Assembly: GCA_002385545.1 (NCBI GenBank)
Contig: DGDR01000210.1
Coordinates: 419-13,033 of the forward strand
Direction of reading: 5' to 3'
DNA length: 12,615 bases
DNA from: Clostridium sp. UBA3947
Lineage (GTDB): Bacteria > Bacillota > Clostridia > Clostridiales > Clostridiaceae
Below are positions 7,672-12,615 of this stretch, piece after piece; within the stretch, counting starts at the first letter, position 1; each line of letters opens with the position of its first letter. Below the pieces are notes generated by a model, which worked only from the letters and a program-made list of their open reading frames with translations, was not told where the DNA came from and did no database searches. A program made the position numbers and the translations under genes.

Positions 7672-8555
7672 TATCTAGTAACCTCCTTTGCTCTTTTACA
7701 TGCATTGAATATTTCATCTCTCATTCTAATTGCTTCTTCTCTAGAGCAAAGTTCAAATTCCTTTTCACCCTTTTCATTCTTTTTATAGGCTAGCAATATA
7801 GCTCTAGAAGAATTAACTACACCGCCATTACCATCCTTAAGATAGAGAGCCACATCTTCGGCCTTGCCACCCTGAGCTCCATAACCAGGAATCAAGAAGA
7901 AGGTGCTATCTAATTCCCTTCTTATTTCTTCAGCCTCATAGCTATAGGTACATCCTACTACTGCTCCTAGAGAGCTGTAGCCAGAAAGACCTATGTATTC
8001 TTTACCTAGACTATTTATCTTATTTCCTACTATATTATAAATTTTCCTATCTTCCTTATTAGTTATATATTGTAGATCCTTAGAGCCAGGATTAGATGTT
8101 CTTACTAGAGCAAATATTCCCTTTTCCTTATTCTTTAAGTATAGTAGGAATGGTTCTATTGTGTCCATACCCATATAAGGATTTAAGGTTATAAAGTCAC
8201 TTTCAAAATCTCCTTCAAAATGTGCCTTAGCGTACATCTCCGCAGTTTTTGCTATATCTCCCCTTTTTACGTCAGCAATAATTACTGCGTCCTTTTCCTT
8301 TAAATACTTTAGGGTTTTAGCATAAGCCTCCATACCCTTTAAGCCATAAGCTTCGTAATAAGCTATTTGAACCTTAAAGCAAGCTGCCACATCTATGGTT
8401 GCATCTATAATTTTTTTATTAAAGTTAAAAACTGCATCCCCAATATTTTCGAAGCTATTTGCAAAAGACTGTGGTAGATAGCTGTAATCTGTATCTAGTC
8501 CTACACAAACAACTCCTCTTTCCTTAACTCTCTCGTATAATTTATCAATTATCAT
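7671..8555 (-). CDS. pyrF: Orotidine 5'-phosphate decarboxylase
   Basis: PyrF decarboxylates OMP to UMP, the last step of the pathway. The catalytic motif ADVKRGDI contains Asp95, Lys97 and Asp100. Other conserved segments are VRTSNPG (151-157), IPGYGAQGG (222-230) and VVNSSRAI (246-253), which contact the phosphate. At 294 residues this is the longer subfamily rather than the roughly 240-residue Bacillus/E. coli form. The start is uncertain: ATG 8555 (MIIDKLYERV) fits the conserved N-terminus but has only a weak site (GGTG, 8 bases upstream). GTG 8564 adds MVI and has AAGGA 4 bases upstream. The gene begins 7 to 16 bases after pyrC and ends overlapping pyrK by one base. Confidence 0.96.
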   Translation of the reverse strand: MIIDKLYERVKERGVVCVGLDTDYSYLPQSFANSFENIGDAVFNFNKKIIDATIDVAACFKVQIAYYEAYGLKGMEAYAKTLKYLKEKDAVIIADVKRGDIAKTAEMYAKAHFEGDFESDFITLNPYMGMDTIEPFLLYLKNKEKGIFALVRTSNPGSKDLQYITNKEDRKIYNIVGNKINSLGKEYIGLSGYSSLGAVVGCTYSYEAEEIRRELDSTFFLIPGYGAQGGKAEDVALYLKDGNGGVVNSSRAILLAYKKNEKGEKEFELCSREEAIRMRDEIFNACKRAKEVTR

Positions 8556-8571
8556 AATAACCACACCGTCC

Positions 8572-9774
8572 TTATCCTCTTAAATCCTTATAAACAACGG
8601 ATCCTTTTTTTATTGTATATAAAACCTTTCCTCTTACCTTAAACCCATGGAAAGGACTATTTTTTCCTTTAGATTCAAAGTCATTTACATCTATATAATA
8701 AGCCTTATCTAAATCTACTATTACTAAATCCCCATCATATCCAATTTGTAGCTTTCCCTTATTCAAACCCATTATTTCTGCTGGGGTCTTAGACATAAGC
8801 TCTGATAGCCTGTTTAAGGAAATATGCTGTTTTTCTACCAAGGTAGAGTAGCAAACTGAGAAGGCTGTCTCTATACCGCTAATTCCAGGAGCCCCCTTCT
8901 CCTTGTCCTCTTTACTATGAGGAGCATGATCTGTAGCAATGCAATCTACATAGCCTTTTTTAATGGCATCAATAAGAGCCTCTACATCCTCCTGCTCTCT
9001 TAGTGGTGGATTAACCCTATATTTTATTTGTTCTGTAAGAGCTATATGGTGAGGAGTTACCTCGCAGCTTATTGGATAGCCCTTACTTTTGGCCTCAATT
9101 ACATACTCTATAGCTTCCTTTGTGCTTACATGGGCTAGATGTAGTCTACAGTTAGTATATTTTGATAGGCTTATATCTCTCCAAGTCATAATATTTTCTG
9201 CTAATCTCATATCTACATTACTAAACTCTGGGCTTTCAGCATGGGATATAATTGTAAGGTTCAGCCTTGCAGCTTTTAGCATTGCATCCATCATAACTCT
9301 GCTGTCCCCTACACCCTTACCATCATCGGATAAGAATTTAACCTTATGATTAGCCTGAGTAAGCTCCTCCAAGTGGCTAAGGTCATTTCCTTCCAAGTTT
9401 CTTGTTATGGACATACACTGATGTATATCCACCAAATCTGTTTCCGCCCCCTTTTCAAGGACATAATTTACAGTTTCTAAAGAACTGCAAACAGGTTTAG
9501 TATTTGCCATAAGATTTACTGTGGTGTAGCCCCCTCTTACTGCAGCCCTTGACCCACTAGCTATGTCTTCCTTATAAGTAAAACCAGGGTCCCTAAAATG
9601 GCAGTGTAAATCTACAAAGGCAGGCATAACAACCTTTCCTTTAGCATCTATGGTTTCCACGTCTCTGTTTATCTCCGCCGCTATCTCATATATCTTTCCA
9701 TCCTTAATATATATATCGCCAATAAAATCTAAGCTCCAATCTACAATTCTTGCACCTTTTATTAATAATTCCAT
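8572..9774 (-). CDS. pyrC: Dihydroorotase, class I
   Basis: PyrC reversibly cyclises carbamoyl aspartate to dihydroorotate in a zinc-dependent reaction. Metal ligands can be read off: HCH in DLHCHFRDPG (His57, His59), the aspartate of SDDGKG (Asp151), HAE (His178), HLAHVST (His215) and the catalytic aspartate of TDHAPH (Asp282). The C-terminal NSPFHGFKVRGKV (372-384) is typical of class I. It has 400 residues, compared with about 425-430 in the Bacillus enzyme. Most of the difference lies between His178 and His215, where about 16 residues are missing. The start at ATG 9774 has GGAGG 7 bases upstream, and a second GGAGG sits 9 bases further up. It follows pyrI by 20 bases. Confidence 0.97.
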   Translation of the reverse strand: MELLIKGARIVDWSLDFIGDIYIKDGKIYEIAAEINRDVETIDAKGKVVMPAFVDLHCHFRDPGFTYKEDIASGSRAAVRGGYTTVNLMANTKPVCSSLETVNYVLEKGAETDLVDIHQCMSITRNLEGNDLSHLEELTQANHKVKFLSDDGKGVGDSRVMMDAMLKAARLNLTIISHAESPEFSNVDMRLAENIMTWRDISLSKYTNCRLHLAHVSTKEAIEYVIEAKSKGYPISCEVTPHHIALTEQIKYRVNPPLREQEDVEALIDAIKKGYVDCIATDHAPHSKEDKEKGAPGISGIETAFSVCYSTLVEKQHISLNRLSELMSKTPAEIMGLNKGKLQIGYDGDLVIVDLDKAYYIDVNDFESKGKNSPFHGFKVRGKVLYTIKKGSVVYKDLRG

Positions 9775-9794
9775 CCTTCTTCCTCCTTACCTCC

Positions 9795-10226
9795 TTATAG
9801 ATCCTTAAATCTAACTATGTCATCACAATATTCGCAGCGATATAACCTCTCCTTATCATCAACAAGATGGAATATATGAGGAATATACTCTTCTACAGAA
9901 GTTACACACCTAGGATTCTTGCAGTATATAACATTTTCTACCTTAGTGGGAATTTCTAGCTTTATTTTCTTAGTTATAGTTTCATTTTCTATAAAATTAA
10001 TTGTTATATTTGGATCTATCAATCCAAGCTTTCTAAGATCTATATCAAGCTCATTTTCAATCTTTATAATATCTTTTTTTCCTATTTTCTTGCTAGGTGC
10101 ATTCATAATAAGGGCCACAGTATAATCTGCCCCTTGTAGCTGTAAGTATTCAAATATTTCTATGCCTAAGCCTGCAGATATGTGGTCAATGACAATCCCT
10201 TTTTTTATACTGTTTATACTAATCAT
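9795..10226 (-). CDS. pyrI: Aspartate carbamoyltransferase regulatory subunit
   Basis: PyrI binds nucleotides and, through a zinc domain, docks onto PyrB to form an allosteric holoenzyme. The nucleotide-binding domain covers about 1-95, and the four zinc ligands are Cys102, Cys107, Cys131 and Cys134 (C-x4-C-x23-C-x2-C), close to the E. coli arrangement. I start it at ATG 10226 (MISINSIKKG, 143 residues) because GGAGG is 6 bases upstream; the in-frame ATG at 10232 directly abuts that site. It lies 10 bases after pyrB. The gene is typical of clostridia and absent from Bacillus subtilis, so this operon combines enzyme-level feedback with PyrR control. Confidence 0.96.
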   Translation of the reverse strand: MISINSIKKGIVIDHISAGLGIEIFEYLQLQGADYTVALIMNAPSKKIGKKDIIKIENELDIDLRKLGLIDPNITINFIENETITKKIKLEIPTKVENVIYCKNPRCVTSVEEYIPHIFHLVDDKERLYRCEYCDDIVRFKDL

Positions 10227-10236
10227 TTTCATCCTC

Positions 10237-11160
10237 CTACATCAGTCCTAAAAGTTTAATCATCAGTGCCATTCTTACATACATACCAAATTTGGCTTGT
10301 TTAAAATAGTAAGCCCTAGGGTCATTGTCCACTTCATAGGCAATTTCATTCACTCTTGGAAGAGGATGCATTACTATCATATTCTCTGAGGCTAACTTCA
10401 TCTTATCGCTATCTAGAATATAGCTATCCTTAAGTCTTATATAATCTTCTTCATTAAAGAAACGTTCCCTCTGAACTCTGGTCATATAGAGTATATCCAA
10501 CTCTCCTATAACCTCTTCCATAGTATTAGTTTCCATATATTCGATATTATTCTTTTCTAAAACCTCACTTATTATATAATTAGGTACTTTTAATTCCTCT
10601 GGTGAAATTAAGACAAACTTAACATTAGAATATCTGGACATGGCTTTAATTAAGGAATGTACAGTCCTTCCAAATTTCAAATCTCCGCACACACCTATAG
10701 TCAAATTGGAAAGCCTTCCTTTTATATTTTTGATTGTTAATAGATCTGTTAAAGTTTGAGTAGGATGTTGATGGCCTCCATCACCAGCATTAATTATTGG
10801 TATACTTGAATATTGAGCAGCGATTTTAGGTGCACCTTCCTTATAATGTCTCATCACAGCAATATCTGCATAGCAATCTACAACTCTTATGGTATCTGCT
10901 ATACTTTCTCCTTTTGCTGTTGAGCTAGAGCTAGCTTCAGAAAAGCCTATTACACTTCCACCTAATCTCAACATAGCGGCTTCAAAGCTAAGTCTTGTTC
11001 TAGTGCTGGGTTCATAAAAAAGAGTGGCTAATATCTTTCCATCACAGATGTGAGAAAAGTCCTGTGGATTTGAAATAATTTGATTGGCTAATTGAAAGAT
11101 TTCATCCATTTCCTCTACTGAAAAGTCCATTGGATCTAACAAATGCTTTGCTTTTAACAT
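10237..11160 (-). CDS. pyrB: Aspartate carbamoyltransferase catalytic subunit
   Basis: PyrB joins carbamoyl phosphate and aspartate to give carbamoyl aspartate, the committed step of UMP synthesis. The 307-residue protein shows FYEPSTRTRLSFE (48-60) with the carbamoyl phosphate loop STRT, the lysine loop SSSSTAKGES (77-86), HYKEGAP (105-111), GDGGHQHPTQ (126-135), TRVQRERF (227-234) and HPLPRVNEI (265-273). All known active-site residues appear present. I prefer ATG 11160 (MLKAKHLLDP) because GGGGAGG is 7 bases upstream; the in-frame ATG at 11166 is only one base away from that site. It is the first gene of the pyr operon, and its ribosome binding site lies inside a PyrR-binding hairpin. Confidence 0.97.
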   Translation of the reverse strand: MLKAKHLLDPMDFSVEEMDEIFQLANQIISNPQDFSHICDGKILATLFYEPSTRTRLSFEAAMLRLGGSVIGFSEASSSSTAKGESIADTIRVVDCYADIAVMRHYKEGAPKIAAQYSSIPIINAGDGGHQHPTQTLTDLLTIKNIKGRLSNLTIGVCGDLKFGRTVHSLIKAMSRYSNVKFVLISPEELKVPNYIISEVLEKNNIEYMETNTMEEVIGELDILYMTRVQRERFFNEEDYIRLKDSYILDSDKMKLASENMIVMHPLPRVNEIAYEVDNDPRAYYFKQAKFGMYVRMALMIKLLGLM

Positions 11161-11167
11161 TACCATT

Positions 11168-11174
11168 CCTCCCC
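11168..11174 (-). promoter_or_regulatory. Ribosome binding site of pyrB, partly buried in a PyrR hairpin
   Basis: GGGGAGG is 7 bases upstream of ATG 11160 and sets the start. Its first bases (11173-11174) also form part of the closing stem of the second PyrR-binding hairpin, so folding or protein binding there should reduce ribosome access. Confidence 0.8.
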
Positions 11175-11204
11175 TTCTTAACCTCTCTGGGCTAAATTTA
11201 AAGG
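11172..11204 (-). promoter_or_regulatory. Second PyrR-binding hairpin, overlapping the pyrB ribosome binding site
   Basis: On the minus strand the segment reads CCTTT, a 5' bulge, UUAG, the loop CCCAGAGAGG, then UUAA and GAAGG. This matches the PyrR binding-loop architecture of Bacillus leaders (upper stem, loop containing AGAGAGG, purine-rich bulge, lower CCUU/AAGG stem). Unlike the first site, no terminator follows; the hairpin runs into the pyrB ribosome binding site. This arrangement suggests that PyrR with UMP represses translation here, as reported for mycobacterial PyrR. The pyrR gene itself is not in the window. Confidence 0.75.
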
Positions 11205-11232
11205 TAAAGAGTCATATTGATGAATTAGGGCA

Positions 11233-11261
11233 TAAAAAATGCCCTCCTTAAAGGAAGGCAT
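11233..11261 (-). terminator. Attenuator terminator in the pyr leader
   Basis: A roughly 10-bp stem (11239-11249 with 11251-11261, one G-U pair) is followed on the minus strand by six Us. It stands about 75 bases upstream of pyrB. Its 5' arm CCTTCCT (11252-11258) can alternatively pair with AGGAAGG (11300-11306) to form an antiterminator, and that same strand is held in the first PyrR hairpin when PyrR-UMP binds. This is the standard PyrR attenuation layout. Confidence 0.88.
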
Positions 11262-11299
11262 GACTATACCATTGAATACATCTCTCAGTTATATGACTT

Positions 11300-11330
11300 C
11301 CTTCCTGACCTCTCTGGATCAACTTAAAGG
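11300..11330 (-). promoter_or_regulatory. First PyrR-binding hairpin (anti-antiterminator) of the pyr leader
   Basis: Minus-strand elements in order are CCUUU, a 5' bulge, UUGA, the loop UCCAGAGAGG, UCAG and GAAGG. The loop UCCAGAGAGG is identical to that of well-studied Bacillus PyrR sites, and the lower stem is CCUU with AAGG. It begins only about 12 bases after the predicted transcription start. High UMP should stabilise it through PyrR, free the attenuator terminator and stop transcription before pyrB. Confidence 0.88.
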
Positions 11331-11348
11331 TATATTACTTTTTAAACC

Positions 11349-11377
11349 ATATTAACATAGACCAACCTAGATGTCAA
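11349..11377 (-). promoter_or_regulatory. SigA promoter of the pyr operon
   Basis: A perfect TTGACA (11372-11377), a 17-base spacer and TAATAT (11349-11354), with TG one base before the -10, make a strong extended -10 promoter. The start is expected near 11342. It lies just downstream of the small 42-residue gene and upstream of both PyrR sites. Confidence 0.85.
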
Positions 11378-11409
11378 TAAAAATTGGCATAGCCTATTGC
11401 TAGAGGTAG

Positions 11410-11538
11410 TTATTTATTGGGTAGCCCTCTAACAGGTTTATGCATATTACTATCTGTATCCATAGTTATTGGATTTGCAGTTTTTGGGTTGGTGCCTTTA
11501 TTGTCATTTCTTTTTTTCTTTTCACTTTTACTGGTCAT
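11410..11538 (-). CDS. Small basic Lys/Asn-rich protein, 42 residues, unrecognised
   Basis: An ATG frame of 42 codons ends in TAA and has an excellent ribosome binding site, GGAGGTGAT, whose GGAGGTG is 6 bases upstream. The product begins MTSKSEKKKRNDNKGTN and ends KPVRGLPNK. It has no cysteine and no hydrophobic segment, and is predicted to be disordered and basic. Size and composition resemble minor small acid-soluble spore proteins of Firmicutes, but I see no family signature and this is only a resemblance. A CATATTA box upstream (11578-11584) looks like a SigF/SigG -10, without a convincing -35. It sits alone between the tRNA and the pyr promoter. The Shine-Dalgarno match is the main reason to believe it is real. 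Confidence 0.65.
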   Translation of the reverse strand: MTSKSEKKKRNDNKGTNPKTANPITMDTDSNMHKPVRGLPNK

Positions 11539-11791
11539 ATTAATCACCTCCATTCTTAGTTTACCTTGAGGTTAGATTAATATGCTTGATATTTTTAATC
11601 TTCTACCGTGAGCTATGTCTACCTAGCTTAAATTTGGTGCTTTATTAGCTTTTAACTATGCCCCATAATTACCTAGCAACTAGTATTAAAAATTAAATAT
11701 ATTTAATATTTGAGTATGTTGCTTTGTTACAAAAAAGAGTTTATGGATGCAGGGAACATCAGGACAAGCTATGAAAAGGTATTTAAAAGTT
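11539..11791 (-). other. Intergenic stretch with no clear gene
   Basis: Apart from the ribosome binding site of the 42-residue gene (11545-11551), I see no confident feature here. An imperfect direct repeat on the minus strand has GCTAGGTA twice, each followed within a few bases by CATAG (around 11610-11690). On the plus strand a 25-codon frame (11716-11793) without a ribosome binding site runs straight into the hairpin at 11792 and could be the tail of a decayed gene. Confidence 0.4.
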
Positions 11792-11848
11792 AAAAAGGAC
11801 TATTGCAAAACTAATACATTAAATTAGTTCTTGTGCAACAGTCCTTTT
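11792..11848 (-). terminator. Long hairpin terminator after tRNA-Arg
   Basis: Outer stem AAAAGGACT/AGTCCTTTT, inner stems TTGCA/TGCAA and AACTAAT/ATTAGTT, and flanking A and T runs on both sides make a bidirectional intrinsic terminator. It starts 6 bases after the mature tRNA end. Its core is similar to that of the pyrE terminator. Confidence 0.85.
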
Positions 11849-11853
11849 GCTAG

Positions 11854-11927
11854 TGCGCCTGAGAGGATTCGAACCTCCGACCTCCGGATTCGAAGTCCGT
11901 AACTCTATCCAGCTGAGCTACAAGCGC
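11854..11927 (-). tRNA. tRNA-Arg, anticodon TCG
   Basis: The 74-base cloverleaf has a 7-bp acceptor stem (GCGCTTG with CAGGCGC, one G-U pair), a D arm GCTC...GAGT, an anticodon loop CTTCGAA giving TCG, a variable loop AGGTC and a T arm GGAGG-TTCGAAT-CCTCT. The anticodon reads CGA (wobble to other CGN) arginine codons. The discriminator base is A, followed by CTA, so the 3' CCA is not encoded and must be added. There is an A-G mismatch at the top of the anticodon stem. The gene has its own promoter and terminator. Confidence 0.95.
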
Positions 11928-11952
11928 CTATTTTTAGTTCACTCAGGTATTC

Positions 11953-11981
11953 ATTATAGTATAAAAGGTTCATAAAATCAA
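11953..11981 (-). promoter_or_regulatory. Predicted promoter of tRNA-Arg
   Basis: TTGATT (11976-11981) and a perfect TATAAT (11953-11958) are separated by 17 bases on the minus strand. The predicted start near 11946 would give a 5' leader of about 19 bases before the tRNA. Confidence 0.7.
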
Positions 11982-11998
11982 TATTTAAAGCAAAGATT

Positions 11999-12223
11999 TT
12001 ACTCCCATTCACCATTTTTATACTGTTCTATTAACGCTTCTATCTTAGGTGAACACCTGCGTCCTTGACAACCACCAGAACCTGCACCAGTAGCCTTTTG
12101 AACTTCCTTTAAGGTATGAGCTCCCCCTCTTATGGCAGCCTTAATTTTTGATCTTGGTATAGCCTTACATAAGCACACCTTTGTTAATTTATCCATAATT
12201 TCACTATTTATATTCTGTTCCAT
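11999..12223 (-). CDS. Stand-alone BFD-like [2Fe-2S] protein
   Basis: This 74-residue protein is a single Fer2_BFD-type domain. The ligands are Cys17 and Cys19 in VCLCKAIPRSKI and Cys52 and Cys57 in GGCQGRRCSP. The C-x4-C spacing, with GxCQGxxC, resembles the iron-sulfur domains of HcnA-like and amino-acid dehydrogenase subunits more than bacterioferritin-associated ferredoxin itself, which has C-x2-C. The central IRGGAHTLKEVQKATGAG is the helix-turn-helix portion of the fold. It probably binds a [2Fe-2S] cluster and passes electrons to a partner not encoded here. The start at ATG 12223 has GGAGA 7 bases upstream. The gene lies 71 bases before the tRNA. Confidence 0.9.
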   Translation of the reverse strand: MEQNINSEIMDKLTKVCLCKAIPRSKIKAAIRGGAHTLKEVQKATGAGSGGCQGRRCSPKIEALIEQYKNGEWE

Positions 12224-12262
12224 ATTTCATTCTCCAATCATTATTGATTAATATTTATTATA

Positions 12263-12291
12263 TTATAATAGTAATTCGAAATTTTGGAAAG
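12263..12291 (-). promoter_or_regulatory. Predicted promoter of the BFD-like gene
   Basis: TTTCCA (12286-12291) and a perfect TATAAT (12263-12268) have 17 bases between them, about 40 bases upstream of the start codon. The -35 matches the consensus at four of six positions. Confidence 0.5.
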
Positions 12292-12364
12292 TTTTTTTGA
12301 ATAATATAGGATTGGTTTTGAAATACGAAATTACACAAAAAACAAGCTTCTTTTACCTAAAATA

Positions 12365-12615
12365 CTAATTTACCTTTATTTGAGCCTTCACTGCTTTTGA
12401 ATATTCATTTCCTTTCGGTTCATCACCTATGGTAAAACTGCAAATTCCTGAAATAGTATACTCTCCCTTTGGTAAGTACAAATCCTCTTCCGCATAAAAA
12501 GCATCCCAAAACTCAGCATTAGGATCATCCCCACTATATGAACCACTTTTACAGTAAGGAATCTTTTTTACTTCTCCCTTTTTTAACACTGTATACTTTA
12601 AAACCTGTCTCTTAT
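12365..12615 (-). CDS. Partial protein, C-terminal end, runs off right edge
   Basis: The frame is open from the right edge to a TAG stop, giving 82 residues. A GTG at 12589 lies within it, but no stop precedes that codon and no ribosome binding site supports it, so this is most likely the C-terminus of a longer protein. The visible part is acidic and aromatic (AEFWDAFYAEEDLYL), contains LPKGEYTISGICSF and ends KAQIKVN, suggesting a beta-sandwich domain. No motif identifies the family and no clear terminator follows before the next gene. Confidence 0.6.
   Translation of the reverse strand, partial: KRQVLKYTVLKKGEVKKIPYCKSGSYSGDDPNAEFWDAFYAEEDLYLPKGEYTISGICSFTIGDEPKGNEYSKAVKAQIKVN

Noticed and set aside
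11265..11285. Tiny leader peptide (MYSMV) inside the pyr leader
   Set aside because: Only five codons with a poor ribosome binding site; PyrR attenuation does not need a leader peptide.
11379..11394. Possible terminator for the 42-residue gene just before the pyr promoter
   Set aside because: The stem is only GGC/GCC with a 3-base loop and a mismatch beyond it; a T run is present but the hairpin is too weak to claim.
11578..11584. CATATTA as a SigG or SigF -10 element for the 42-residue gene
   Set aside because: No convincing -35 partner at the right spacing; kept only as a remark.
12300..12364. Terminator for the right-edge partial gene around AAGCTT
   Set aside because: AAGCTT is self-complementary, but with a legal loop no stable stem remains.
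1..12615. CRISPR array, insertion sequence, prophage or defence genes
   Set aside because: No regularly spaced repeats, transposase-like frames or terminal inverted repeats were seen; the window is a housekeeping region.

Overview
The window is AT-rich, low-GC Firmicute DNA, most likely from Clostridium or a close relative. The signs are strong purine-rich ribosome binding sites, a PyrR-type pyrimidine leader combined with a pyrI gene, a PyrK/PyrD type 1B dihydroorotate dehydrogenase, and many A/T-ending codons. Every confident gene is on the minus strand, so transcription runs from high to low coordinates. Assignment to a genus is inference.

Layout from right to left (the direction of transcription). 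The right edge holds the C-terminal end of an unrecognised protein (12365-12615). Next come a promoter and a small BFD-like [2Fe-2S] protein (11999-12223), then a tRNA-Arg(TCG) with its own promoter and a long hairpin terminator (11792-11981). About 250 bases with little content follow, then an unlisted 42-residue basic protein gene (11410-11538) with a near-perfect ribosome binding site. The pyr promoter and leader (11161-11377) carry two PyrR-binding hairpins and an intrinsic terminator. The pyrB-pyrI-pyrC-pyrF-pyrK-pyrD-pyrE operon (5417-11160) follows and ends at a strong hairpin terminator (5353-5403). carA-carB (897-5160) comes next with its own promoter and a perfect ArgR operator consensus, ending at a 15-bp perfect hairpin terminator (817-850). 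The left edge holds the start of a membrane-anchored protein that begins with TTG (1-633).

Together carAB and pyrBICFKDE encode all six steps from bicarbonate to UMP: carbamoyl phosphate synthetase, aspartate carbamoyltransferase with a regulatory subunit, dihydroorotase, NAD-linked dihydroorotate dehydrogenase, orotate phosphoribosyltransferase and OMP decarboxylase. The sequence indicates two separate controls. The pyr operon has PyrR/UMP attenuation plus a second PyrR site that hides the pyrB ribosome binding site. carAB is split off by a terminator and appears to be under arginine repressor, as expected for an enzyme that also feeds arginine synthesis.

The most striking anomaly is in CarA. 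The glutaminase nucleophile cysteine of the invariant GICLGHQ motif is glycine here (GIGLGHQ, codon 4420-4422), while the rest of the catalytic apparatus and all of CarB look intact. If real, this carbamoyl phosphate synthetase should depend on free ammonia rather than glutamine.
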